Below, one piece after another: positions 24,503-34,617 of a stretch of 64,000 nt of DNA; position 1 is the stretch's first letter; the number at the start of each line of letters is the position of its first letter. Under the pieces are notes generated by a model. That model worked only from the letters and a program-made list of their open reading frames with translations, searched no databases and was not told the origin of the DNA. The position numbers were made by a program, and so were the translations under genes. Source of the stretch: Patiria miniata (lineage: Eukaryota > Echinodermata > Asteroidea > Valvatida > Asterinidae); the NCBI RefSeq assembly GCF_015706575.1, contig NW_024037067.1:4588884-4652883 (forward strand), read 5' to 3'.

Positions 24503-24818
24503 CAAGGGCGGATCCAGAACACAATTGGGGGGGGGGGGCAAAGAAATGTTGGTCCCCCACCCCCCAAAAAAAGTGGGTCAAAAGATTACGGCTTGGGCTT
24601 CGGGGCCCGCTTAAGGGCCCCGAAAAAAAATTGGATTCGAGATGCTCTGTGGTGCGATTTGAGGCAATTTCTGACCATTTTAACCGATGTTTATTTAGGA
24701 AAAGATGGTGGTGTACTCATTGCCTGCCTTTATTACGACGTCACATAAAAAAAAAATGGTTTCGTTTTTTTGGGGGGGGGGGGCGTGGCCCCTTTTGACC
24801 CCCCTGGATCCGGCCTTA
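24503..24818. mobile_element. hAT-type MITE, copy 1
   Basis: 316 bp element starting CAAGGGCGGATCCAG and ending CTGGATCCGGCCTTA, flanked by an 8 bp direct repeat TCATCACG (24495-24502 and 24819-24826). An 8 bp target duplication with CA-GGG termini is typical of hAT transposons. The inside has G/C homopolymer tracts around a conserved core containing GATGCTCTGTGGTGCGAT. A second copy is at 53480-53794. It lies in an INTS1 intron and has no transposase. Confidence 0.88.
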
Positions 24819-24829
24819 TCATCACGAAT

Positions 24830-26030
24830 TGCTCGTTACGAAGAACAACATTTCTTAATTGCAATCAACATGCTCGCATAGGCCTACACCGTTTTATGAC
24901 TGCACTGTATCTATTAACGTATAAGTTCAGGTCTTCAATATGGTTTAACTAAACAAAATAATGATTTACTTCTATATTGACACACAATTCTCCCAAGTGT
25001 AACAAAAGGGGGATCCAAGAAACTGATTTGGGAAATTTTTATTTGCTGGCCCAACATGGTCAGAAATATCAGCATTATCTAAAACAGATACATGCAAATC
25101 TTTAGCACTTATCAGGGAGACATACATGTATACAACCAATCAAATCTATTCCATAGTTATATGCAATTAAAGTGATCATCTCATTAGCCCCACAAGTGTA
25201 CGGAATATTGTTGCAGCAAATCTACTACAATGGTAACAACATGTGATGCTATAAAAGTGGAAGTGTGCCTAACACACAAATCTATATGGTGCTTCCCTCC
25301 TCCATCGTACATGTAATACGATTAAAATGGTAACAGCAAAATTTCGAACAGATTTATCTGGAAAATGCAAAACTCTATGGGCCTTGAAGAGCCTTGACTC
25401 AAAATTGCAAGGCCCTGAACCCTCAAGGCCAAGGCCAAGGCCAAGGCTTTTGCCCTCAAGCCTCGAGGCCAAGGCCAAGGCCCTAAAATCCAGCCTTAAG
25501 GCAGCCTTAAGGCCAAGGCCCAGCATCAAGGCACTACATCACTGTCCAATACAGCCGTTGCACTGAAACTAAACAAACAAAATGACACCAAGATGATCCA
25601 TTACAAAGCTCCACAATCAACTGAATTCAACACTTACGATCAACATTCAGTGCAAGCATAAATAAATACATAACAAATAATTTGGGAGGCTAATCATCCT
25701 AACTTGCAGCTGAGAAGCTGAATTGCGAAGGACACGGCTACAACGTGGTCAAGCCGCAGGCATGTAAAGGCGCCTATGGCAGCCAACCTTACGACCCATA
25801 TATGACCACAGAGCACAGCCAGAGATCGAAAGTGTTTGATTTTTGAACAAAATTCCTTGTTAACCTGTGAAAATGTTAACCATAAGCACCAAATTTTCTG
25901 CCATACTTAGCAGGAAGTCTTAGCGTATGATAAGCAGGACCACGAATCGAGCTCAGATTTGGTCAAAACTTTGAGTTTTGATAAGAATTGTAAATGCCAC
26001 AATGTTAAGGCAAAACTTCATTTGAAACAC
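24830..26030. other. Large INTS1 intron remainder
   Basis: No exon is supported here. The only structure is a CCTTGG-type minisatellite at about 25410-25530, related to that at 24296-24445. Confidence 0.55.
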
Positions 26031-28755
26031 TCACCTGCATGCATTTCTAGCAGGCCCCAGTAACCTATCAATGCACTTGTGTAGTGTGCCCCAGTTAGCT
26101 TGATGGGTCAGTAGCGCCAGTAGATGTGCGCTACCAATTCGCTTCTGACTGTCTCCACTGCTGCTGAGGCTGTTCCTGTTCCCAAGGGGTGCTGGGGCAA
26201 AGATGGCTTGCTGCTGTAAATCAGGGCAAGCCTGGCACGCCTCTGGATCCAGAAGAGCCAGCCAGTCAGTCAGGAGGCCTGAGGTAGAGGCTAGGAGCTG
26301 GGGATGACTGAAATAAGAAAACAAATTGTTATAAGAAAGAATCAAAATGTTTCTAATCAGAAAACTCCCAAAAGAGCACATAATTCTCTTAAAATTCCTA
26401 GCTAGTCTTTTCAGCAAAATATTCCATGCATTCCTGTACTTTACCTAGAAGTCCGGGTACCAGACGTTGATGAGTGCTTCTGTTGCTGGTGGGTTAGTAG
26501 TCTGCTGAGCATGCCTACCCTCTGGCTGGCCTGTGAGGGCGCTCTTCTACCATGGCTAGCTGTCAGGCTGGTTGTCAGTAACTTCTCCATCTGGTTTGCA
26601 TTGCTGTCTAAGAGCTGCTTACAAACTGGAAAAATAGTCAAGAACGAGGAAAGTTTAGAGCTGAAAATCTTCCTAACTATGTCAAAAGTGTAATCCTTCA
26701 ATTTCGACATTGAGTTTTCTCCCTGTACAATAGTGATTTCTGCCCTGCCTGAGAGTTTGTAAAAAAAATCAAAAAAAGGGGTGGGGCTCTAATAACCCAC
26801 GACCTCCAGCTTTTCACCATGTGCCACAATAATGATAGTAGCTTGTGAAATTTTCTTTCCAAAGCTCAATAGATTAAGGTAAAGGTAACACCAGAAATTG
26901 AGAGTTTTTACCTTGCTCTATAGTAGTTCATCGTTTGCAGGGGCTTGGCCATGTCTGAATGCCTTCACAACCTTCTCCATAGATTCCTGTTTGTTTTCTT
27001 GTGAATCCCTTGTCATCTTCTTCAGGGCTTGGTCGACTAGAAGAAAACAGAAATGTAAAATTGTAAAAATGTTCACTTTCTTAATCCTAAGCATGTTTGG
27101 ACCCCAGTCACTTGCAAAATCAAAACAGCATTCTCAGGTAATCCCAGATCTTTTAAAATCAACCGGAGAATTTAGATGCATTAGTTCATAAGCATGGGGA
27201 CCAGCTAAATTGATGTGCACTTCACTCGATGTGTCTGTATCACTTGACTACGGCCAAGAATAACACCCACACTTATGGAAGTCACTGGCTAGCGGCTACA
27301 GCCTCTTCCCATAGACTCATGCATTATTTCCAGCCATAGCCAATTGATTTGGACATGGCCTTATTCTAATTCTTAGGTTACAGAGCACCCTCGTTAGTTC
27401 ACTAATGGATTTGTATGCTTAGTAACTCCATGATAATTGCCGCTTACCTCTCTCGTGAGTAGCAAACTTAGCAGTGGACCACCGATGTCTGCCCGCGTGG
27501 TAAGCTGACATGGAAGGAGACTGCCATCCTTCACTATACTTAGCAAACTGCTTAGCCGCTCAGAGGGTTTGTGTAGCGGAATGTTCTCAGTCTCCGAATG
27601 TCCTTCAAAATCTCCTGAGTAGATACAACAGTGATAAGCAATTGGTTTTAAATGGGACAAATATGTTTTGTATTTAATCGACTTCAATATCCTATCTGAG
27701 ATTATTCAGTCAAGTGTGACAACATGTTACCGTTGTTGACACATGTGCAAAGAAAACAGGAAAAACGAAAAGGTCTGCTTTGTCTCACCTGTTGTATGGT
27801 AGCAAACACCTGTCGAGATTCCTCTGACGGCTCATCTTTAAATAACTGCAAGACACAAATGAGAAGTTGGATTTAACCAAATTTATATACATTGTATCAA
27901 TGCATGCTCTTTCGTTTGCGATTCCATCACTACTAAGTTTTGCACAAACTATTACACACTTTACTGTCATTTTCCATTTTATCTTTTTGGAAGTATTTAA
28001 TCTAGTCCTTATCTGAAATTTAATTTCTTACTTTTATTCTGATGTACTGTTTACTATTTTCATTGTTAAAACATCTCATAATTGTCGATTTTATTCCAGT
28101 TGGGTTTGGATAAAAAGCTTTTTTTGGGGGGGGGGGGTGTCTTTGCATTCCGTTCACATTTTTTAACATTATAATTCTTAGTGTCTGACTATCTTGCGAT
28201 TTTTTGCTGTTTTTCCACAAATGGGCATTTGTTGTTAGAGAGATGGAGCTGAAGCTAAAGGCTCAGCCTAGATTTCAAAAATGGCTCAAGACGTCATCTT
28301 GTCCAACATCTGAGACTGTCCTACCTTGATGAGTAGCTTGCACCATTCCTCTTGGTGGTCTTCATCAGGCAATCTCAATGCCGACTCAGAAGTGTCCATC
28401 TTCTCCACAGATTCCTCCTTCTTACTCTCAACTTTGTCTACAATTTTTTTTTTTAAATTAAGTATGTTACAGGGTAACTGACCAAGGTGTGGTGTGGGCA
28501 GAGAGAGATGGTACTAGGTGAAAAGGGGGTGGGTTGATGAATCTTACCTTTGTCCTTGTCCGAGGGTTCCTCCACCCCTTCGGTCAGCAGTTTGTGGAAC
28601 TCCACCCCTCCCGACGCCCCCCTCATCTGCTGGACTTCAACCAGCTGAGCCATGTAGGCTTTGTCCACTACCGCGTTTTCCATGGCTTGCGAGTCCTGCA
28701 CGACCACAAATACACTTATTTTTTTCTGGAGATAACACGCGAACTCGGTTTATGG

Positions 28756-28795
28756 GCGCCGCCATTTTGTCAACAAATCGAAACTCAGTGTGACG
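28756..28795 (-). promoter_or_regulatory. YY1-like motif, possible core promoter
   Basis: AAAATGGCGGC on the minus strand (28768-28758) matches the YY1 initiator-type motif common at animal transcription starts. It sits about 65 bp upstream of the first recognisable INTS1-like exon (28695-28548), where GCAAGCCATGG provides a strong start context. This could be a new promoter for a truncated INTS1 or a chance match; weak evidence. Confidence 0.3.
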
Positions 28796-28929
28796 CCCTC
28801 TCGCAAGAACTCGAATATAAAAATAAGTACAGGTCGTACATGCATGAAAATGGTACCATTAGAAAGAGCGAGAGCGCCCCCTCTTGATGACATGTTACTC
28901 TATTTTAAGCGATTTTAAGCACGAACATT

Positions 28930-28991
28930 ACCTCGTACATGTACGAGGTTGGCGCTTTTGGAGTAACAAAAATACCTCGTACATGTACGAG
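28930..28991. promoter_or_regulatory. Paired perfect palindromes CTCGTACATGTACGAG
   Basis: A 20 bp perfect palindrome, ACCTCGTACATGTACGAGGT (28930-28949), is followed by a second copy with a 16 bp perfect core (28976-28991). Each is followed by TTGGC. Possible dimeric-factor site or repeat fragment; function unknown. Confidence 0.45.
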
Positions 28992-28994
28992 TTT

Positions 28995-29560
28995 GGCACT
29001 GAAAGAGTTAATTCAATTACAACATTTTCATCAAGTTTCTATCCAGCGTGACAGACTTCACATACCGTACGACGCTTTACATAAAAACCTTTCTCACTCT
29101 TGCAAAATCTGACACCATGTAGTAAACTCAACACTCAAAATTTTGGACTCTGATTATTGGTGGTATGCTTTACCCCATGTAAAGCATAATCAGTTTACTA
29201 GTGCAGTACTCACTCCAACAGATTCCAACAAAACATGCAGTACGTTGAATTTTGAAGGGTTTGGGGTGGTTAGGTTAATACACTTTCCTGATGAGTTCTT
29301 GGTTAAATTCTTGAACACTCTTTTGTATGACAGTTCTTGTCCATCATCATTTGCTTTCTGGCATTCTTGCTTCATTGCCAGAAATGAAATAGCCAGTGAA
29401 GTATAACGCAGCTTCCTGCACATTATACCCTCAAAACCAATGACATCTGTGAATGCTATGTTACTTCGAAACCAGAATCACAATATTACTTTGTGTCTTG
29501 AATACTTACTGGGATACCTAGTCGGCATTAGTCTGTTCGTCTCGGAAGCCCTGTCCTTCC
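28995..29560. other. Unassigned spacer
   Basis: Short overlapping frames at 29143-29423 on both strands lack any recognisable similarity. I see no gene and no repeat family here. Confidence 0.4.
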
Positions 29561-29564
29561 ACGG

Positions 29565-29690
29565 CCATTGGGCGACGTACCGCGCAATACAGGCGACGTA
29601 CCGCTAGAGGCGACTTACCGCTAGAGGCCGCGAAGTACCGCTAGAGGCGACTTACCCGCGCTAGGGGCGACGTTGCCTCTAGCGACTATT
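29565..29690. repeat. CTAGAGGCGAC hairpin fragment, locus 2
   Basis: Four to five units of ACCGCTAGAGGCGACT-type sequence end with GGGGCGACGTTGCCTCTAGCG. It is the same motif as the palindrome centre at 14782-15639 and directly abuts the satellite that starts at about 29700. Confidence 0.85.
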
Positions 29691-29699
29691 AATTGTGTT

Positions 29700-31862
29700 C
29701 AGGGTTACCTTTATAGACATCTTTCCTGCAAGTTTCAAAGAATTTCATTTCTTGGCCAAAATCGAAAAAAAAAAACAAGGGGTTTAAAGCCTTTTTTGAT
29801 GAAATTTGGCCAAAAAATGAATTTTCTCCAAACTCTGCAGAAATCCTTTAATATGCAAGAGGAGCGTCAAACAGCACTCAAACACCCAATATATTGCTGA
29901 TTTGGGCAAAAATCATCGATTTTAGAGAGAAAAATCATATTATTTTTCACTACTTTCATCCCAAATTTTCGTCAAAATTTCATTTTCAAAAGCACATCTT
30001 TTCATTAATCGAATTGGAAAGTGTTCTAGGGTCCTTTAGGCATCTTTCCAGCAAGTTTAAAGCAATTTTATTTTTTGACCAAAATTGAAAAAAAAAACAA
30101 GGGGTAAGCCTTATTTTTTGATGAAATTTGGCCAAAAAATAAATGTTCTCCAAACTCTGCAGAAATCCTTCAAAAGGCAAGAGGAGCATCAATCAGCACT
30201 CAAACACTGATTTGGGCAAAAATCATCGATTTGTAGAGAGAAAAATCATATTATTTTTGACTGATTTCAAACACCCAATATAGTGAAGATTTGGGCAAAA
30301 ATCATCGATTTTTTGAGAAAATCATATAATTTTTGACTGCTTTCACCCTCAAATTTTCGTCGAAATTTCATTTTGAAAAGCACATCTGTCCGTTAATCGA
30401 ATTGGAATGTGTCTTATGGTTCTTTAAGCATCTCTCCAGCAACTTTAAAGCAATATCATTTTTTGACCAAAATTGAAAAAAAAAACCAAGGGGTAAGCCT
30501 TGAAGATTGGGTAAAAATCATCGAGTTTTAGAAAAAAAAATCATTATTTTTGACTGATATGTCACCCCAAATTTTCGTCGAAATTTCATTTTGAAAAGCA
30601 CATCTTTTCATAAATCGAATCGGAATGTGTTCTAGGGTTCCTAAGGCATATTTCAAGCAAGTTTGAAGCAATTTAATGTTTTTGTCAAAAATTGAAGAAG
30701 AAAAAAACACAAGGGGTAAGCCTTACTTTTTTGATGAAATTTGGCCAAATAATGACTTTTCTTTAAACTATGCAGAAATTCTTTTAAAGGCAAGAGGAGC
30801 GTCAATCAACCTTCAAACACCCTATATTTCAAAGATTTGGGCCGTCGCTCCTGGAGGAATAACTACCTCTAGGGGCGACCGATGGCAGTCGCCCGTAGAG
30901 GTAGTAATTCCTCTTGGGCCGACGGCTAGCTGCCGCCCCTAGAGGAATCATTATTTTGGACTGATTTTACCCCAAATTTTCGACGAAATTTCATTTTCAA
31001 AAGCACATCTGTTCATAAATCAAATTTGAATGCGTTCTTGCGTCCTTTAGGCATCTTTCCAGCTAGTTTGAAGCGATTTCATTTTGGGCCCAAAATTGAA
31101 AAAAAAACAAGGGGGTAAGCCTTACTTTTTTTATGAAATTTGGCCAAAAATTGAATTTTCTCCAAACTATGCAGAAATTCTTAAACGGGAAGAGGAGCAT
31201 CAATCAGCATTCAAACACCCAATATAATGAAGATTTAGGCAAGAAAAACATCGATTTTAACAGGAAAAAGATATTATTTTGACTGATTTCACCCCAAATG
31301 TTCGTCCAAATTTCATTTTGAAAAGCACATCTGTCCATTAATCGAATTGCAAAGTGTTTTGGGGTCCTTTAGGCATCTCTCCAGCAACTTTAAAGCAATT
31401 TCATTTTTTGACCAAAATTGAAAAAAAAATCAAGGGGTAAAGCCTTACCTTTTAAATGAAATTTGGCCAAAAAATAATTTTCTACAAACTGTGCAGAAAT
31501 CCTTTTAAAGACTAGAGGAGCATCAATCAATACTGAAACACCCAATATATTGAAGATTGGGGTAAAAATCATCGAGTTTTAGGTAAAAAATCATTATTTT
31601 TGACTGATATCACCCCAAATTTTCGTCGAAATTTCATTTTGAAAAGCACATCTTTTCATAAATCGAATCGGAATGTGTTCTAGGGTTCCTAAGGCATATT
31701 TCAAGCAAATTTGAAGCAATTTAATTTTTTTGTCAAAAATTGAAGAAAAAAAAAACACACACAAGGGGTAAGCCTTACTTTTTTGATGAAATTTGGCCAA
31801 ATAATGACTTTTCTTTAAACTATGCAGAAATTCTTTTAAAGGCAAGAGGAGCATCAATCAGC
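29700..31862. repeat. ~325 bp satellite array
   Basis: Six to seven diverged units share GATGAAATTTGGCCAAA, CTCCAAACTCTGCAGAAAT, ATCATCGATTTT, CCCAAATTTTCGTCGAAATT and AACAAGGGGTAAGCC blocks. Recurrences of the first block are near 29799, 30120, 30735, 31131, 31456 and 31786. A further unit stands alone at about 33240-33545. All reading frames through it are incidental. Confidence 0.85.
30838..30950. repeat. CTAGGGGCGAC hairpin insertion, locus 3
   Basis: Lies inside a satellite unit. Near-perfect inverted arms read GGAATAACTACCTCTAGGGG and its complement, around GCGACCGATGGCAGTCGC. A second half-hairpin (GCCGCCCCTAGAGGAAT) follows. It has the same core motif as the palindrome centre and adds a distinct AATAACTACCTC arm. 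Confidence 0.8.
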
Positions 31863-32880
31863 ATTCAAAATGTCATTGCAATACAACGTGTTTATCTTGA
31901 GTTCCCAATTTCACAAGAACTGTGTTTACATCTCGACCGGCCAGACGTCGGAGCGCGGTGAGCAATGTTTGTTTAGTGCGCCCTCTTTTGTACGAAATTG
32001 TTGTATGAGGATAAAATACGGAGTGTCCTTCATACTGCATTTTCCTTAAATTATATTACATTTATTCTTCGGCGGTTCCTGTCAATTTTCTAGAAATTCG
32101 TGTCAAATACCATGACAAAATATTAGAGAAAATTTCATTGCAATACAATGTGTTTTTCTTGGGTTCCCAATTTCACAAGACTATGTTGACATGACAAAAA
32201 AATACGGAGTGACCTTAATACTGCAATTTCCTTAAATTAAATTACATTCATTCTTCGGCGGTTCCTGTCAATTTTCTAGAATTTCGAGCCAAATAGCATG
32301 GCAAAATATTAGAGAAAATGTCAATGCAATACAATGTGTTTATTTTGAGTTCCCGATTTCACAACAACTGTGTTTACATCTCGACCGGCCAGACGTCGGA
32401 GCGCGGTGAGCAGTGTTTATGTAGCGCGCCCTCTTTTGTAAGAAATTATCGTATACAATTAAAATACGGAGTGTCCTTCATACTGCAATTTCTTTAAATT
32501 ATATTACATTCATTGTTCGGCGGTTCCTGTCAATTTTCTAGAAATTCGTGTCAAATACCATGGCAAAATTTTACAGGAAATTGTATTGCAATACAATGGG
32601 TTTATCTTGGGTTCCCAATTTCACATTAACGGTGTTGACATTACGAGAAAATACAGAGTGTCCTTAATACTGCAATTTCCTTAAATTATATTATATTCAT
32701 TTATAATGTTTTTTATAATGTTGTTTATCTTGAGTTCCCGTTTTCACAATAACTGTGTTTACATCTTGAATGGCCAGACCTCGGAGCGTGGTAAGCAGTG
32801 TTTGTGCAGCGCGTCCGCTTTTTGAAAAAAAAAATTGTTCAATGACGAGCAAATACGGAGTGTCCTTACAGTGTATTAAC
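31863..32880. repeat. Iterated repeat with CGACCGGCCAGACGTCGG hairpins
   Basis: Units near 31870, 32140, 32318, 32580 and 32715 share CATTGCAATACAATGTG, TTGAGTTCCCAATTTCACAA and ATACGGAGTGTCCTT. Alternate units contain TCGACCGGCCAGACGTCGGA followed by GCGCCCTCTTTTG. No coding content. Confidence 0.75.
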
Positions 32881-32884
32881 ATTC

Positions 32885-33240
32885 CCATACATTAAACACA
32901 TTGTCGTAAAAGTTGGTATCTGAAAATTTCTATGCAAAACCCCCTATACCGGGGGTTTGTGTAGAAAATATCAGACGGTTATTTATTACTCCCCACCACG
33001 TTCAATTAACTCAAGCAGCGACCGCAAGCCCAATTTGAAAGAAAAAGTTAAGACCGGATCAAGGTACCAACCTTTACGACAACGCGCTGGTAATGTGCAA
33101 TCCGAATGAAAATCAATGTGTATTTTTTGCGAGTAAAACACTACATTGTTACGATCATATTATTTTTATTATTGAACTGTTTCTCATGATATTCAATGGC
33201 ACTCTTTTACAAATTGTGGAAAATGATTGCACGAAATGTC
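32885..33240. other. Unassigned spacer
   Basis: Contains a small inverted repeat CCCCCTATACCGGGGG near 32940 and otherwise nothing recognisable. Confidence 0.4.
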
Positions 33241-33544
33241 AGTATAAACACCCAATATATTGAAGATTTGGGCAAAAATCATCGATTTTTAGAGGAAAAA
33301 ATCACTATTTTTTACTGATATCACCCCAAATTTTCGTCGAAATTTTGTTTTCAAAAGCACATCTGTCCATTAATCGCATTGGAATGTGTTCTTGGGTGCT
33401 TTAGGCATCTTTCCAGCAAGTTTAAAGCGATTTCATTTTTTGGCCAAAATTGAAGAAAAAAAAACACAAGGGGTAAGCCTTTCTTTTTGATGAAATTTTT
33501 GCCAAAAAATGACTATTCTCCAAACTCTGCAGAAATTCTGTTAA

Positions 33545-34135
33545 AGCCATAAATTAAATGATATTACCCGAACAATGTGGTGTGTTAAACGCGAAAAATG
33601 CAAACGTAACTTTCATGGAACAAAACCAATACACTCATTTTATTATAACAGATCCAACACACTTGGTTTCCGGACAATAACTCAAGAAATACCTATTGTT
33701 TTGAACTTAAATTCAGCTCGAAAATTGTCTTGATATAACACAAAAGTTTAGAATATCGAGAGATATCGTCAAAAAATAATAATGATATTACCCGAACAAG
33801 TTGGTGTGTTAAGCGCAAAAAAATATAAAACTATAGTAAAACGTTACTTTCATGGATGAAAACCAAAACACTCGTTTTCCGGACAAGAACTCAAGAAATA
33901 TTTGTTGTTTTGAACTGAAATTCATCTCGTAAATGGTCGTGATGTATGACACAAAAGTTGTAGAATATCGAGAGATATCGTTAAAAAATAATAATGATAT
34001 TACCTCAACATGTAGTGTGTACAGCGCGAAAAACGCAAAAATATAGTAAAAGGTAACTTTAATGGCACAAAACCAATACACTCGTTTTCCGGACAATAAC
34101 TCAAGAAATATCTGATTTTTGAGTGACATCAACAT
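33545..34135. repeat. ~220 bp repeat, three units
   Basis: Units near 33555, 33780 and 33993 share AATGATATTACCCGAACAA, GGTGTGTTAA, TTTTCCGGACAATAACTCAA and AATATCGAGAGATATCG. The ATAACTCAAGAA block links them to the array at 5830-7193. Confidence 0.75.
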
Positions 34136-34617
34136 CGACTTAAGTAAGTCTAGTCGACTCTATAGACGCCCAGCCGAACCAGCCCAATAAAAAGGTAAAT
34201 ACAACAATTACCCCATTCTGAGTGTCAATTTCCAACGCCTAATAGTAACACATTAACACTTTTCAAACACCGTGTATTAATATAACGACCATTTCCATAT
34301 CATTAAAACGTTCTTAACGGTGTGCAGACTCTTGTTGGCGCTCTAACCCTTTTGCAATACTTATTTAATTCACCGAAAGTTCGAAATTAAATTAAGAAAT
34401 AGAAGTTGCTCAAAAAGAAAGACGTTCTTATTTTTGTGCAGCAAAAAAAATTAGAACAGATTGGAGCAAAAAAATGCACCTTGGAAGAAAAAGTATCATT
34501 ATAATAAATGAACCCAAGACTATTCCTCTGACGGTATGATATTTCCTAAGCTTATATTTAGTTCAAAGGCTATTGGCCTATAAACTTTCTCCATTTTGAA
34601 CTGCGCATGCCAACTTT

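Larger units (their letters stand above)
18662..28695 (-). pseudogene. INTS1: INTS1 C-terminal half (right copy), disrupted
   Basis: Exons on the minus strand: 28695-28548, 28437-28325, 27845-27789, 27614-27448, 27036-26912, 26625-26445, 26307-26035, 24312-24217, 24001 to about 23655, 23365-23219, 22677-22564, 22318-22127, 21680-21553, 21220-20955, 20616-20546, 20010-19919, 19529-19420 and 18804-18662. INTS1-like segments include LSPDQICALADYIIQEA, RKLAAEHPVLILR, GRTHLNFKEFR and SKFLPAYMECLN. Many junctions agree in phase (26445/26307, 26035/24312, 24217/24001, 23219/22677). Lesions: an extra TA in exon 22318 gives TAG at 22311-22309, and CAG to TAG occurs at 19965-19963 (the left copy has CAG). 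Exon 27036 meets TAG at 26920-26918, and the junctions around 27789/27614, 27448/27036 and 23655/23365 do not fit in phase. The 5' half of INTS1 is absent. Alternatives are a decayed gene, or residual assembly errors in a working one. Confidence 0.8.
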
